From contig PLSH01000412.1 of assembly GCA_003165095.1 (NCBI GenBank), positions 7,071 through 25,635 of the forward strand: DNA of 18,565 nt. Reading direction: 5' to 3'. Below the pieces are notes generated by a model that was not told the origin of the DNA, searched no databases, and saw only the letters and a program-made list of their open reading frames with translations. Each line of letters opens with the position of its first letter. Position 1 is the first letter of the stretch. Origin of the DNA: Acidobacteriaceae bacterium. GTDB taxonomy: Bacteria > Acidobacteriota > Terriglobia > Terriglobales > Acidobacteriaceae. Of the stretch, positions 8,018 to 15,249 are shown piece after piece. The position numbers and the translations under genes were made by a program.

Positions 8018-9334
8018 ATGACTCGGCAAGACGGAAACGGGACGATAAACCGGCGTCAGATACTGGGAGCGATAGCTGCCTCAATTGGCTATGCGCTGGC
8101 GCCCAATTGCCTCGCATCCGCCGGCGATTCCACGAGCCTGGCCAAAGAGGATGAAGCTTTCCTGGACGATCTTGAACGACAGGGCTGTCTGTTTTTCTGG
8201 GAACAAGGCCATCCCAAAACAGGGCAGGTTCTCGACCGGGCTCGCAACGACCTCAATGGCGCGCGCGATCCGCGCCGGATGGCCAGCATCGCCTCCACGG
8301 GCTTCGGATTGACCGCGCTGTGCATCGCCGATCATCGCGGCTACCTGCCTCATGCGCAGATTGTGGAACGGGTAGGGACAACGCTCGATTGGCACCTGAA
8401 CCATCTGCCTGAGACGCACGGGTTTTTCTATCACTTTACGGATGTGGAAACCGGAAAGCGCTATCCCGGTTCGGAGCTTTCTTCCATCGACACCTCCCTG
8501 CTGCTTTGCGGCATACTGACCGCGCGCGGGTACTTTGAGGACGCGCGGATTCAGCAACTGGCCACGGCGATCTATGAGCGCGTGGACTGGCCATGGATGC
8601 TCAATGGCGGCAAGACCTTCTCCATGGGCTGGCAACCGGACACGGGCTTTCTCAAAGCGCGCTGGAACCACTATTGCGAGCTGATGATGATCTACCTGCT
8701 CGCGATCGGTTCGCCTACTCATCCGGTGGCGCCGGAGAGCTGGGTCAGCTTCACGCGTCCCGTCATCCACTACGCCGGCTTCGACTACATCAGCGGCAAC
8801 GATCCGCTCTTTACGCATCAGTATTCGCATGCCTGGTTCGACTTCCGCTACAAAACCGACGCGTATGCCGATTACTTTGCCAACTCCATCAAGGCCACGC
8901 GCGCCCACAAAGCGTTCTGCCTTTCGTATCCCAAATGGTATAGCGAGCAGTATTGGGGAATCACCTCGTCCGATTATGCGGGCGGTTACACCGCATGGGG
9001 CGGACCACCTGCGCAGGGACCTATCGATGGCACGGTTGTTCCCTGCGCGGCCGCCGGCTCGTTGCCTTTCCTGCCCATGGACTGTATCGCCGTTCTGCGC
9101 GGCATGCGCTCGAAGTGGGGAAAGTACGCATGGGGAAGGTATGGGTTTGTAGACGCATTCCATCCCGCCGCCAACTGGTATGACGCCGACGTTCTGGGCA
9201 TCGACCAGGGCATCTCAGTCCTGATGGCCGAGAATCTCCGCTCCGGTTTGGTGTGGGACGCATTCATGCACAACCCCGAGACTGGGCGCGCCATGCAGAG
9301 ATCTGGTTTTCACGGTCGCGGCCTGCCGGCCTGA
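8018..9334 (+). CDS. GH144-like glucanase, 'glucoamylase family' (PF10091), Tat-exported
   Basis: A 438-residue protein of the glycoamylase-like family that includes GH144 beta-1,2-glucanases, with an (alpha/alpha)6 fold. It would cleave a beta-glucan, likely in the periplasm or outside. Diagnostic segments include DDLERQGCLFFWEQ, ASIASTGFGLTAL, SIDTSLLLCGIL, THQYSHAWFDFR (about 266-277), ITSSDYAGGYTAWGG and the late FHPAANWYDADVLGIDQG. The N-terminus has NRRQILG followed by a hydrophobic stretch and Ala-Ser-Ala, a twin-arginine-type signal. The ATG at 8018 has GAGG 5 nt upstream and puts the signal near the N-terminus. An in-frame ATG at 7979 gives 451 residues but its GGAG abuts the codon. 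It is divergent from a GH3 beta-glucosidase and convergent with a TonB receptor. Family is confident; substrate (beta-1,2-glucan) is inference. Confidence 0.88.
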   Translation: MTRQDGNGTINRRQILGAIAASIGYALAPNCLASAGDSTSLAKEDEAFLDDLERQGCLFFWEQGHPKTGQVLDRARNDLNGARDPRRMASIASTGFGLTALCIADHRGYLPHAQIVERVGTTLDWHLNHLPETHGFFYHFTDVETGKRYPGSELSSIDTSLLLCGILTARGYFEDARIQQLATAIYERVDWPWMLNGGKTFSMGWQPDTGFLKARWNHYCELMMIYLLAIGSPTHPVAPESWVSFTRPVIHYAGFDYISGNDPLFTHQYSHAWFDFRYKTDAYADYFANSIKATRAHKAFCLSYPKWYSEQYWGITSSDYAGGYTAWGGPPAQGPIDGTVVPCAAAGSLPFLPMDCIAVLRGMRSKWGKYAWGRYGFVDAFHPAANWYDADVLGIDQGISVLMAENLRSGLVWDAFMHNPETGRAMQRSGFHGRGLPA

Positions 9335-9339
9335 TCAGC

Positions 9340-9380
9340 AAAAAAAAGCTCCGGGGGGAATCCAACCCCCCCCCGGAGCT
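9340..9380 (-). terminator. Intrinsic terminator of the TonB-dependent receptor gene
   Basis: The sequence AGCTCCGGGGGG (9347-9358) pairs perfectly with CCCCCCGGAGCT (9369-9380) across a 10-nt loop. Read on the minus strand the 12-bp GC-rich stem is followed by a run of about seven T (the A run at 9341-9347). It lies 16 bp after the receptor's stop codon. The plus strand has no T run after the stem, so it should act mainly on the leftward transcript, though the stem may also slow rightward transcription from the converging gene. The right arm contains nine consecutive C. Confidence 0.9.
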
Positions 9381-9395
9381 CCAGAAAAACAATAC

Positions 9396-12300
9396 CTAGA
9401 ACTGCAATCGGCCGACGAGTTCAATCACCCGGCCCGCATCGCCGCTCTGTGCTTCCCCAAACGTGGCGCTCTGAATATTGGAGCCGCCGCTGTTGAACGT
9501 AATCGGCGCCAGTTGAAGAATGTTGAAGATGTTGAAGGCGTTCACCTGCAGACGCAGCAGCGTGTGATGGTCAAAGTGATCCACCACAAACTCCTTGGCA
9601 AAGCTCATGTCGGTACCGAAGAAGCAGGGGCCGCGGAAGCTATTGCGGCCAATGCCCGGCACATAAAGTGGAGCGTTGACGGTTGTGGGCGAGGTAGTGT
9701 TGAAGTAAGAGGGACCGCCATTGAAGAAGTTTGAGCCAGTCTTCCAGGCGTTGTTTGAGCAGCTGTTACCCGCGCCTCCGTAATAGGCCAGCGGCCGCGT
9801 TGGACCAACCAGGTTCGCGCCGGTGATCAACTCGTTCGCCTGCAGGTCATAGGTGACCGGCGTCCAGGGGAAGCCGGTATGGTAAGTCACCACGCCGTTG
9901 ACCTGCCAGCCGTTGGCCGCAGCTTTCACCAGGGCGTTGCCGGAATGAATGTGCGGAACTTCATACACTGCCGTGGCAACGAAGTGCTGGTGCACATCGT
10001 AATCGGACGGGCCCCATTCCGATGCGTTGTTGGCGGGGTTGGTCTGGTTGGCACTGGCGTCGGCGGCATCTCCGTTCGACACCTGGTCCAGTGACTTCGA
10101 CCAGGTGTAATACGCGGAGAGGTTGAGGCCGTGACCGGCGCGCCGCGTGAAGCTTATATTCAGCGCGTTGTAGGACTGGTTAGAGTCTGTCTGCGCAAAA
10201 TAGGCAGCACCCACTGGGGTAATAGCCGTCGTGCCGCCGCAATTTGCGGTTGCCGGGTAGCACTGCGAGTAAATGAAGTTCTGATTCACCAGCCGGGCAA
10301 AATGACGGCCCACGCTGCCCGTATAACCCGCCGAGCCCACGATGCTGTAAGGCATTTGATACTGCACATCGAGGGAATAGAGGTCGGCCACCGGCTGCCT
10401 GGTGTTGGGGAAGGCGCCGTAGACCTCGTAGCTCTCATTGTTTATCACGCAATTCCCTGGGGTAGAGCCATACTCGCAGGGAAATCCAGTGGCAGGGTTG
10501 ATGCCGAGAGAAAGCGAGGGGTTGATCGGGTAACTGGAGGGTGAAGTGGTGGTTCCCATTTCATACTGGATGCCCGCGGAACCGGAATTGTTCGCGCAGC
10601 ACAAGCCGAAATTGGCCACGCCGGGCCCGTCTTCGAGAGCGTTGTTGAAGAGCGCGATGTCAAGGTGATTGTCGGCGATGGCAAAGCCGCCGCGGATCAC
10701 CAGCTTCTGATTCAGAATGGGAGGCGTGAATGCAAAACCGACCTTGGGATCCAGGTTGCGCGGCTGCGAGTACCAGAGGTGATTGCGCGATTGCAGCGTG
10801 ATGCCGCTCAGTTCCTGTCCCGGCGGCCCAAGCACGGGGTAGTTGATTCTCGAACCCTTGTTGAGCAGCGGGGTGAAAAATTCCCAGCGCAAACCCATGT
10901 TGAGTGTTAGGTTGGGCGATGCCTTCCAGTCGTGCTGCACATAACCGGCAATGTCTTCTGAGCGAAAGTACCGTTGCGTAAGTGGAGTACCGCCGGTGAG
11001 CGGATTGGCCTCGACTTGCTCGTAGATGGCCGCGCCGTTGGCCATTGTCCACAGGCCCTGCATGGCATAAGTCGGCCTCTGGTCGCCGAGCAGATTGTCG
11101 TTGTCTTGTTCAAAGCGCACCTCAGCGCCCGCGCGAATCTCGTGCGTGCCCCAAGTATGCGTGACCATGTCGCGTATTTCGTAGGTGTTTTCAGCGTAGA
11201 GCGAAGGCGTGGTTGAGCCCGCATAAGCGCCATATTGAATCGCCCACGGCAACGTCTGCACATTGACATACGGAATGCCGAAGTTGGTCACCCCGGCCGC
11301 GTCCCTCACTCCGTTGTCCGCAAACCGCGTGCTGTTGGCGCGCAATTCGTTCAGCCAGGTGCCCGAGAAGGTGTGGATGAAGATGGCGGTTGCAGCGGAG
11401 TTGAGCGGCTTGAACGGTATATCCCCCTGGGGCCGCGAACCGGCCGCGCCGCTGATGCCATAGTTGTCCAGCTTGGTAAAGTAGACGCTTCCCGCCAGGT
11501 GATCCTTCGACGTCAGATCGTAATCGCCGCGTCCATTGAACTGGTTGCCGCGGCTGTGCGACGGCACAGAGAGCTGCACGTTTTCAACATCGGGATCGCC
11601 TACCAGTCCGCCGCCAATCTGATTGTTCGCCGGGAAGACGCCGATCTGCGATGTGCCGCCGGGAGTCAGCGAGCCGATATCGAGAGCGGGGCCGCTGCTG
11701 CCGGTAACCAGGTTGCAATTGACGCCGAGGGTCAGGCCGTCGCAACTGGGAGTGAGGATCGCTCTAATCCTTGGCACAACATTCGGGTCGCCCAGAATCG
11801 CGGCGCTCACACTTCCGGCGCGGTTGGCTACCACGGCTGCGCGATACTCCGGAGTCTCTACGTAGGACTCCGCATACGAGTTATTGGCGGTGGTAAAGCT
11901 TGCCCAGGAAACGAAGAAGAAAGCCTTCTTGTGCATCACCGGGCCGCCAAGTGAAGCGGCATAGCTGCGCTGATCGTTGTCAACAACCGTTGGCGGCGCG
12001 CCCGAGGGACCGCCCCACCTGTTGTACGCATTCAGTCCTGCTTCGTCATACAGGGCAAACAAAGAGCCGTGAAGGCTATCGGTGCCGCTTTTGGTTACGA
12101 TCTTGATCTGCGCGCCGGAATTGCGGCCATCGGATGCATCGAAGGAAGTGGATACGACGGTCATCTCGCCCACCGCTTCCTCACTCGGCGAAACTACCGC
12201 TGCGCCGCCATGCGTGAGCGAGTTTACGCTCACGCCGTCCACCATGAAGTTGTTGTCGGCCTGGCGCTGGCCGGCCGCGGCAATCTGAACCTGGTTCTCC

Positions 12301-12941
12301 GTCTGAAAAATCCCGGAGTTGGAGCCGCCGGGACCGGCGCCGTTGGGAAGATAGACGGCCTGGCCGATGCCGTTGCGAGCGCCGTCACCGGTGATGCCCG
12401 GCGCGGTGCGCAACAGCTCATAGGGGTCGGCGCCAAAGGTGGGCAACCGCTGAATTTCCTCGCTGTCGATGGTCGTCCCAATGCTCGCGTCCGCCGTTTG
12501 CAGCAGCGGGACGAGGTCGCCGTTCACCTGAACAGATTCTGTCGACCCTCCCGTCTGCAACGTAACATTCACATTCCGTGGGGATTCGGCCTCCAGAGTC
12601 AGGTCGGTCACGTTGTTGGTCTTGAACCCCGCAGCCGTAACTGCAAGAGAATACTGGCCCGGCGCCAGCTCGTTGAAATGGTATGCGCCGGTGGCATTGG
12701 TGGTCGAGGTTAACGCCGCCTTGGTTGCATCGCTGGTTAGCGTTACAGTCGCGTTGGAAATGACCGACCCGGTCTGGTCGAGCACCGTTCCGGCGAGGCT
12801 GGCGCCAAATTGGGCGTGAATCGGCACGGCAGAGATGAAAAGCAACAGAAGCGCCCCAGTCCAGCACGCGATGCCGGCGGGCAAACGCCTTCCCTCTCTC
12901 TGATTCTGAATCACCAATCCCTTTGAATCGATCGTTTGCAT
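9396..12941 (-). CDS. TonB-dependent outer-membrane receptor, Oar-like
   Basis: A 1181-residue outer-membrane receptor that would import a large substrate, probably an oligosaccharide, using energy from TonB. The signal peptide (about residues 22-43) probably ends at IHA. A carboxypeptidase-regulatory-like beta-sandwich (about 48-130) follows, with GTVLDQTGSVISNATVTL and GAYHFNELAPGQYSLAV. The plug domain includes NNFMVDGVSVNSLTHGG and IKIVTKSGTDSLHGSLF, then a long beta-barrel ends in a C-terminal Phe (VGRLQF), as expected for barrel assembly. This is the architecture of the large expanded receptor families of Acidobacteriota. The ATG at 12941 has AAGGAGG (12947-12953) 5 nt upstream. No SusD-like gene is next to it. 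It converges with the GH144-like gene, suggesting a shared glycan substrate, but the substrate cannot be read from the sequence. Confidence 0.95.
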   Translation of the reverse strand: MQTIDSKGLVIQNQREGRRLPAGIACWTGALLLLFISAVPIHAQFGASLAGTVLDQTGSVISNATVTLTSDATKAALTSTTNATGAYHFNELAPGQYSLAVTAAGFKTNNVTDLTLEAESPRNVNVTLQTGGSTESVQVNGDLVPLLQTADASIGTTIDSEEIQRLPTFGADPYELLRTAPGITGDGARNGIGQAVYLPNGAGPGGSNSGIFQTENQVQIAAAGQRQADNNFMVDGVSVNSLTHGGAAVVSPSEEAVGEMTVVSTSFDASDGRNSGAQIKIVTKSGTDSLHGSLFALYDEAGLNAYNRWGGPSGAPPTVVDNDQRSYAASLGGPVMHKKAFFFVSWASFTTANNSYAESYVETPEYRAAVVANRAGSVSAAILGDPNVVPRIRAILTPSCDGLTLGVNCNLVTGSSGPALDIGSLTPGGTSQIGVFPANNQIGGGLVGDPDVENVQLSVPSHSRGNQFNGRGDYDLTSKDHLAGSVYFTKLDNYGISGAAGSRPQGDIPFKPLNSAATAIFIHTFSGTWLNELRANSTRFADNGVRDAAGVTNFGIPYVNVQTLPWAIQYGAYAGSTTPSLYAENTYEIRDMVTHTWGTHEIRAGAEVRFEQDNDNLLGDQRPTYAMQGLWTMANGAAIYEQVEANPLTGGTPLTQRYFRSEDIAGYVQHDWKASPNLTLNMGLRWEFFTPLLNKGSRINYPVLGPPGQELSGITLQSRNHLWYSQPRNLDPKVGFAFTPPILNQKLVIRGGFAIADNHLDIALFNNALEDGPGVANFGLCCANNSGSAGIQYEMGTTTSPSSYPINPSLSLGINPATGFPCEYGSTPGNCVINNESYEVYGAFPNTRQPVADLYSLDVQYQMPYSIVGSAGYTGSVGRHFARLVNQNFIYSQCYPATANCGGTTAITPVGAAYFAQTDSNQSYNALNISFTRRAGHGLNLSAYYTWSKSLDQVSNGDAADASANQTNPANNASEWGPSDYDVHQHFVATAVYEVPHIHSGNALVKAAANGWQVNGVVTYHTGFPWTPVTYDLQANELITGANLVGPTRPLAYYGGAGNSCSNNAWKTGSNFFNGGPSYFNTTSPTTVNAPLYVPGIGRNSFRGPCFFGTDMSFAKEFVVDHFDHHTLLRLQVNAFNIFNILQLAPITFNSGGSNIQSATFGEAQSGDAGRVIELVGRLQF

Positions 12942-13094
12942 ATCGGCCTCCTTGCAAGTGGTTGCTTCAATTCAAGTAGGTCCATCGCCGTGGTTTGGAA
13001 ACGTTGTGTGTTCTTTCGCAAGCCACGCACAATCATTTCCACAACGACGAACGGATGCCACACGTGAGAACTTGCGCCGTGCCCCCCGGCTTCG

Positions 13095-13216
13095 ATCAAA
13101 CTGCTCGAATCGAAGCGAATAGGGGAAAGGCGCGCGTACGCAATTCTGCGTTCACATCGGACGCACAAAGACGTGTTTACATGGGTCTCAGGTGAGGTTT
13201 CTGTATCAAACTGCTC
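13095..13216. repeat. 12-bp direct repeat pair upstream of the receptor
   Basis: ATCAAACTGCTC occurs at 13095-13106 and again at 13205-13216, 110 bp apart, or about 10.5 helical turns. The first copy is embedded in an imperfect palindrome with TTCGAT/ATCGAA arms. Two same-facing sites upstream of a receptor could be regulator binding sites, but no regulator is known here and the repeat may be chance. Confidence 0.35.
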
Positions 13217-13415
13217 AGGTTCGGGAGAGATTTCCGCACCGAGCGACCGATTCAGGAGAAATCGACCCCAAAATCGATGAACCAACGCGAATTAAGGCGC
13301 ACGGCTGAGCATGAAAAAAGATTTTGTATTCCGGCCTCGATGATCGCAAAATCGCCCAGTCACTCCCTGAACGCTGATAGGCACCCTGATTTCTGCATGG
13401 GTGAAGTGGCTCTGC

Positions 13416-13478
13416 CCGGATTACCGGCTATCCGGACAGAACTCTTTGCCGGATCATGGCGTGGAGGCCACACGCCAT
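13416..13478. other. Two adjacent hairpins downstream of the DedA-family gene
   Basis: The first is CCGGAT (13416-13421) pairing with ATCCGG (13430-13435) over an 8-nt loop. The second is ATGGCGTG (13456-13463) pairing with CACGCCAT (13471-13478) over a 7-nt loop. Both are perfect. They lie 41-103 bp past the DedA-family stop codon on its transcript. Neither is followed by a T run on the minus strand, so they are not standard intrinsic terminators. They could be transcript-end stabilising structures or a Rho-dependent end region. Confidence 0.45.
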
Positions 13479-13518
13479 AAGACAAATGCCTTGCTCTCAA
13501 GTCATTGCAGGATCTACC

Positions 13519-14265
13519 TTACCTGGTTGGAATGGATGGCTGCTGAGATCGTTTGCGGATGGGATGATCATCGGCGTTGCTGACGACGGGGTGTTGGACA
13601 TCGCCAAATATTTGAATGCCGGCCCGAGATGCCTTCACAAGCGGAACAAGTTTCTTTGCGGCATCGGCCTTGCGCAGGCGGCCGATCTTCCATATCCCAA
13701 AACACAGGGTGGCTACCAGCAGACCTACGAACACGCATAACAGCGGTGTCGACCACCTTTGGAGACTTCCAGACCACAGACGGACGATACTCCGCCCGTA
13801 GGTTGCACCGAGCCAGGCAATGAAGGAGTAGCGCAGGATGCGCGCCGCGCCGAAGACGGCCAGGAAACGCCTGCGTGAGACGCCCAGCGCGCCCGATGCG
13901 AGCGCAAACGGCAATAGCGGAATCGGCGGAGGAAGCAATGCTGGAAGGAACACAGCGAGGATCCGGTGGCAGTTCACCCATCTGACGACTCGACTGAGAA
14001 GAGGCGCCGGCACGTAGTGGCGCAAAACCGCTTCGCCGCCTCTCCGCCCAATGTCCCAGGTGGTGTAACCGCCCAGGATGCTTCCTGCAATGGCACAGGG
14101 AGCGAGCAACCACGGATCTCCGCTGTACGCCACCAGCCACAGCAACAACAGGTCAGTGCTGCCGGGCAGAGGCAGAGGGATCACCGAGGAATCGACCACA
14201 GCGACCGAGAAAAGTCCCACAGCGCCAAAGTGCGTGAGCCAACGCGGCGCCAACTGTTGGTGCAT
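13519..14265 (-). CDS. DedA / VTT-domain inner-membrane protein
   Basis: A polytopic inner-membrane protein of 248 residues in the DedA (SNARE-associated, VTT) superfamily; members act in lipid-carrier recycling or lipid scrambling and membrane homeostasis. Early residues VVDSSVIPLPLPGSTD resemble the re-entrant acidic/proline motif. A Gly-rich loop GGYTTWDIGRRGG follows, then PPIPLLPFALASGALGVSRR and the later Arg-containing FGAARILRYSF; these match the family's conserved Gly and Arg region. About four or five hydrophobic helices are visible. The last 45 or so residues form a basic, polar tail without a helix. The start is uncertain: ATG at 14265 or GTG at 14274, neither with a good ribosome binding site. 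The gene lies downstream of the 89-aa small protein on the same strand, 140 bp away. The exact substrate is unknown. Confidence 0.85.
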   Translation of the reverse strand: MHQQLAPRWLTHFGAVGLFSVAVVDSSVIPLPLPGSTDLLLLWLVAYSGDPWLLAPCAIAGSILGGYTTWDIGRRGGEAVLRHYVPAPLLSRVVRWVNCHRILAVFLPALLPPPIPLLPFALASGALGVSRRRFLAVFGAARILRYSFIAWLGATYGRSIVRLWSGSLQRWSTPLLCVFVGLLVATLCFGIWKIGRLRKADAAKKLVPLVKASRAGIQIFGDVQHPVVSNADDHPIRKRSQQPSIPTR

Positions 14266-14405
14266 GCCGGTCACGGAAGTTGAACCGCATGTTGGACAAA
14301 TTCACTCATACAAGCAAGTCTGCACATTCGCATTTGAATGCTCGAGCGTTCCATCCATCGATCGCTCGAAGCCGGGCGCGAAGTTAGTTGCATCCCGTTT
14401 CCGAT

Positions 14406-14675
14406 TTACCTTCGTTTCATCATCCATCCGATGAACGCGCCTGAAGCGGCGCCGACTACAAACGTGGTTACAACTGTTAGCGCAAAGTGCCGCTGAAGAC
14501 GATGGCTTGTGTCATTCAGGAATTCTTCGGCAGCATCGCAACCTTGCTTGGCCGCATGCCTCATGACTCCCACGCCATCTTCTATCGCGTCGACAATCGC
14601 GCCTGTTGCGCGACGAGACTGATTAGCCGAGTTGGCGATGGTTTCAGCCGTTTTTTCCGCTATTGTTTGTGACAT
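14406..14675 (-). CDS. Small tail-anchored membrane protein, YqjD/ElaB (DUF883)-like
   Basis: An 89-residue protein with a hydrophilic, probably helical N-terminal part rich in Ala, Glu, Gln and Asn. A single C-terminal membrane helix (about 63-84) ends in Trp-Met-Met-Lys-Arg-Arg. The helix has small-residue spacing (VVGAASGAFIGW) like a glycine zipper. This layout matches the ElaB/YqjD/DUF883 type of C-tail-anchored inner-membrane proteins, some of which bind ribosomes in stationary phase; the match is by layout, not clear sequence identity. The ATG at 14675 has GGAGG 6-7 nt upstream in CCGGAGGGTTCA. It precedes the DedA-family gene on the same strand. A hypothetical membrane protein is the safe call. 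Confidence 0.75.
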   Translation of the reverse strand: MSQTIAEKTAETIANSANQSRRATGAIVDAIEDGVGVMRHAAKQGCDAAEEFLNDTSHRLQRHFALTVVTTFVVGAASGAFIGWMMKRR

Positions 14676-15249
14676 TGAACCCTCCGGCGCCTTTTGGTGG
14701 CGTGTGTTGAAATGTGTCTTGTTGGCGAGAATCTCGTTGCCGTCAGAACGTTGACAAGGGTCAGTATTGAGCTTCCGATTGCCAAAAGATGTCTAGATTT
14801 GACCGGGGCCGCAAATGCATCGCAAATTGGGCGATTCCGGATCGGAGCAAAGGGACCTCGCGAAGCAAACCATCAAAGGTCTCGTGCCTGGTCCCGGCGA
14901 AGGGAGCACCAAGGACCAGTTCTCCGATCTCGGATAAGCCCCCAAAATTGCCCCAATGGCGTGCAATTGTCACCAGCAGTCACGCTCCGTTTGGCGCCAC
15001 ACGGCACGGGTTCCGCCGCGCCGGGGTCCTCGGCATCGTAAATCCGGGGCCCCTTGCAACCGGAGAATGAGCCTTCCGCGCCAAAGGAATCAATCTCTAA
15101 GTGCAACTAAATGAGCCACCTCCTGGCGACTCTCAGCGTTTGATCGATCTTGGGTAGGCGTTTGCCCGCAAATCGTCACAATGCCTTGTATGGCACGATA
15201 CGGAATTCCAGGGGTAGTCCGGTATTCTGGTCAACGAAGGGTGAGAAAA
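14676..15249. other. 574-bp region between the small membrane protein and the GH27 gene
   Basis: The region lies between divergent genes, so both promoters should be here. Overlapping open frames occur on both strands between about 14761 and 15106, the longest 93 codons on plus (14789-15070) and 70 codons on minus (14761-14973). None has a good ribosome binding site, a recognised domain or clear codon bias. A TTGACA hexamer at 14751-14756 (plus) lacks a convincing -10. No tRNA or hairpin terminator was recognised. Confidence 0.45.

Larger units (their letters stand above)
12942..13518. other. 577-bp leader upstream of the TonB-dependent receptor
   Basis: No convincing gene is seen. The region should contain the receptor promoter (leftward) and the 3' end of the DedA-family transcript. 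It holds ATCAAACTGCTC twice (13095-13106 and 13205-13216), the first copy inside the inverted repeat TTCGAT...ATCGAA (13091-13114). A CGTTGTG/CACAACG inverted pair is at 13002 and 13040, and two hairpins are at 13416-13435 and 13456-13478. Short open frames here lack a good ribosome binding site or overlap the receptor's start, and were not called. Confidence 0.5.

Noticed and set aside
8081..9163. 360-codon minus-strand frame opposite the GH144-like gene
   Set aside because: It is a shadow of a conserved coding region, without a start signal or domain.
13277..13480. 67-codon plus-strand frame in the receptor leader
   Set aside because: It lacks a good ribosome binding site, and its second half overlaps the two hairpins; no recognisable feature in the product.
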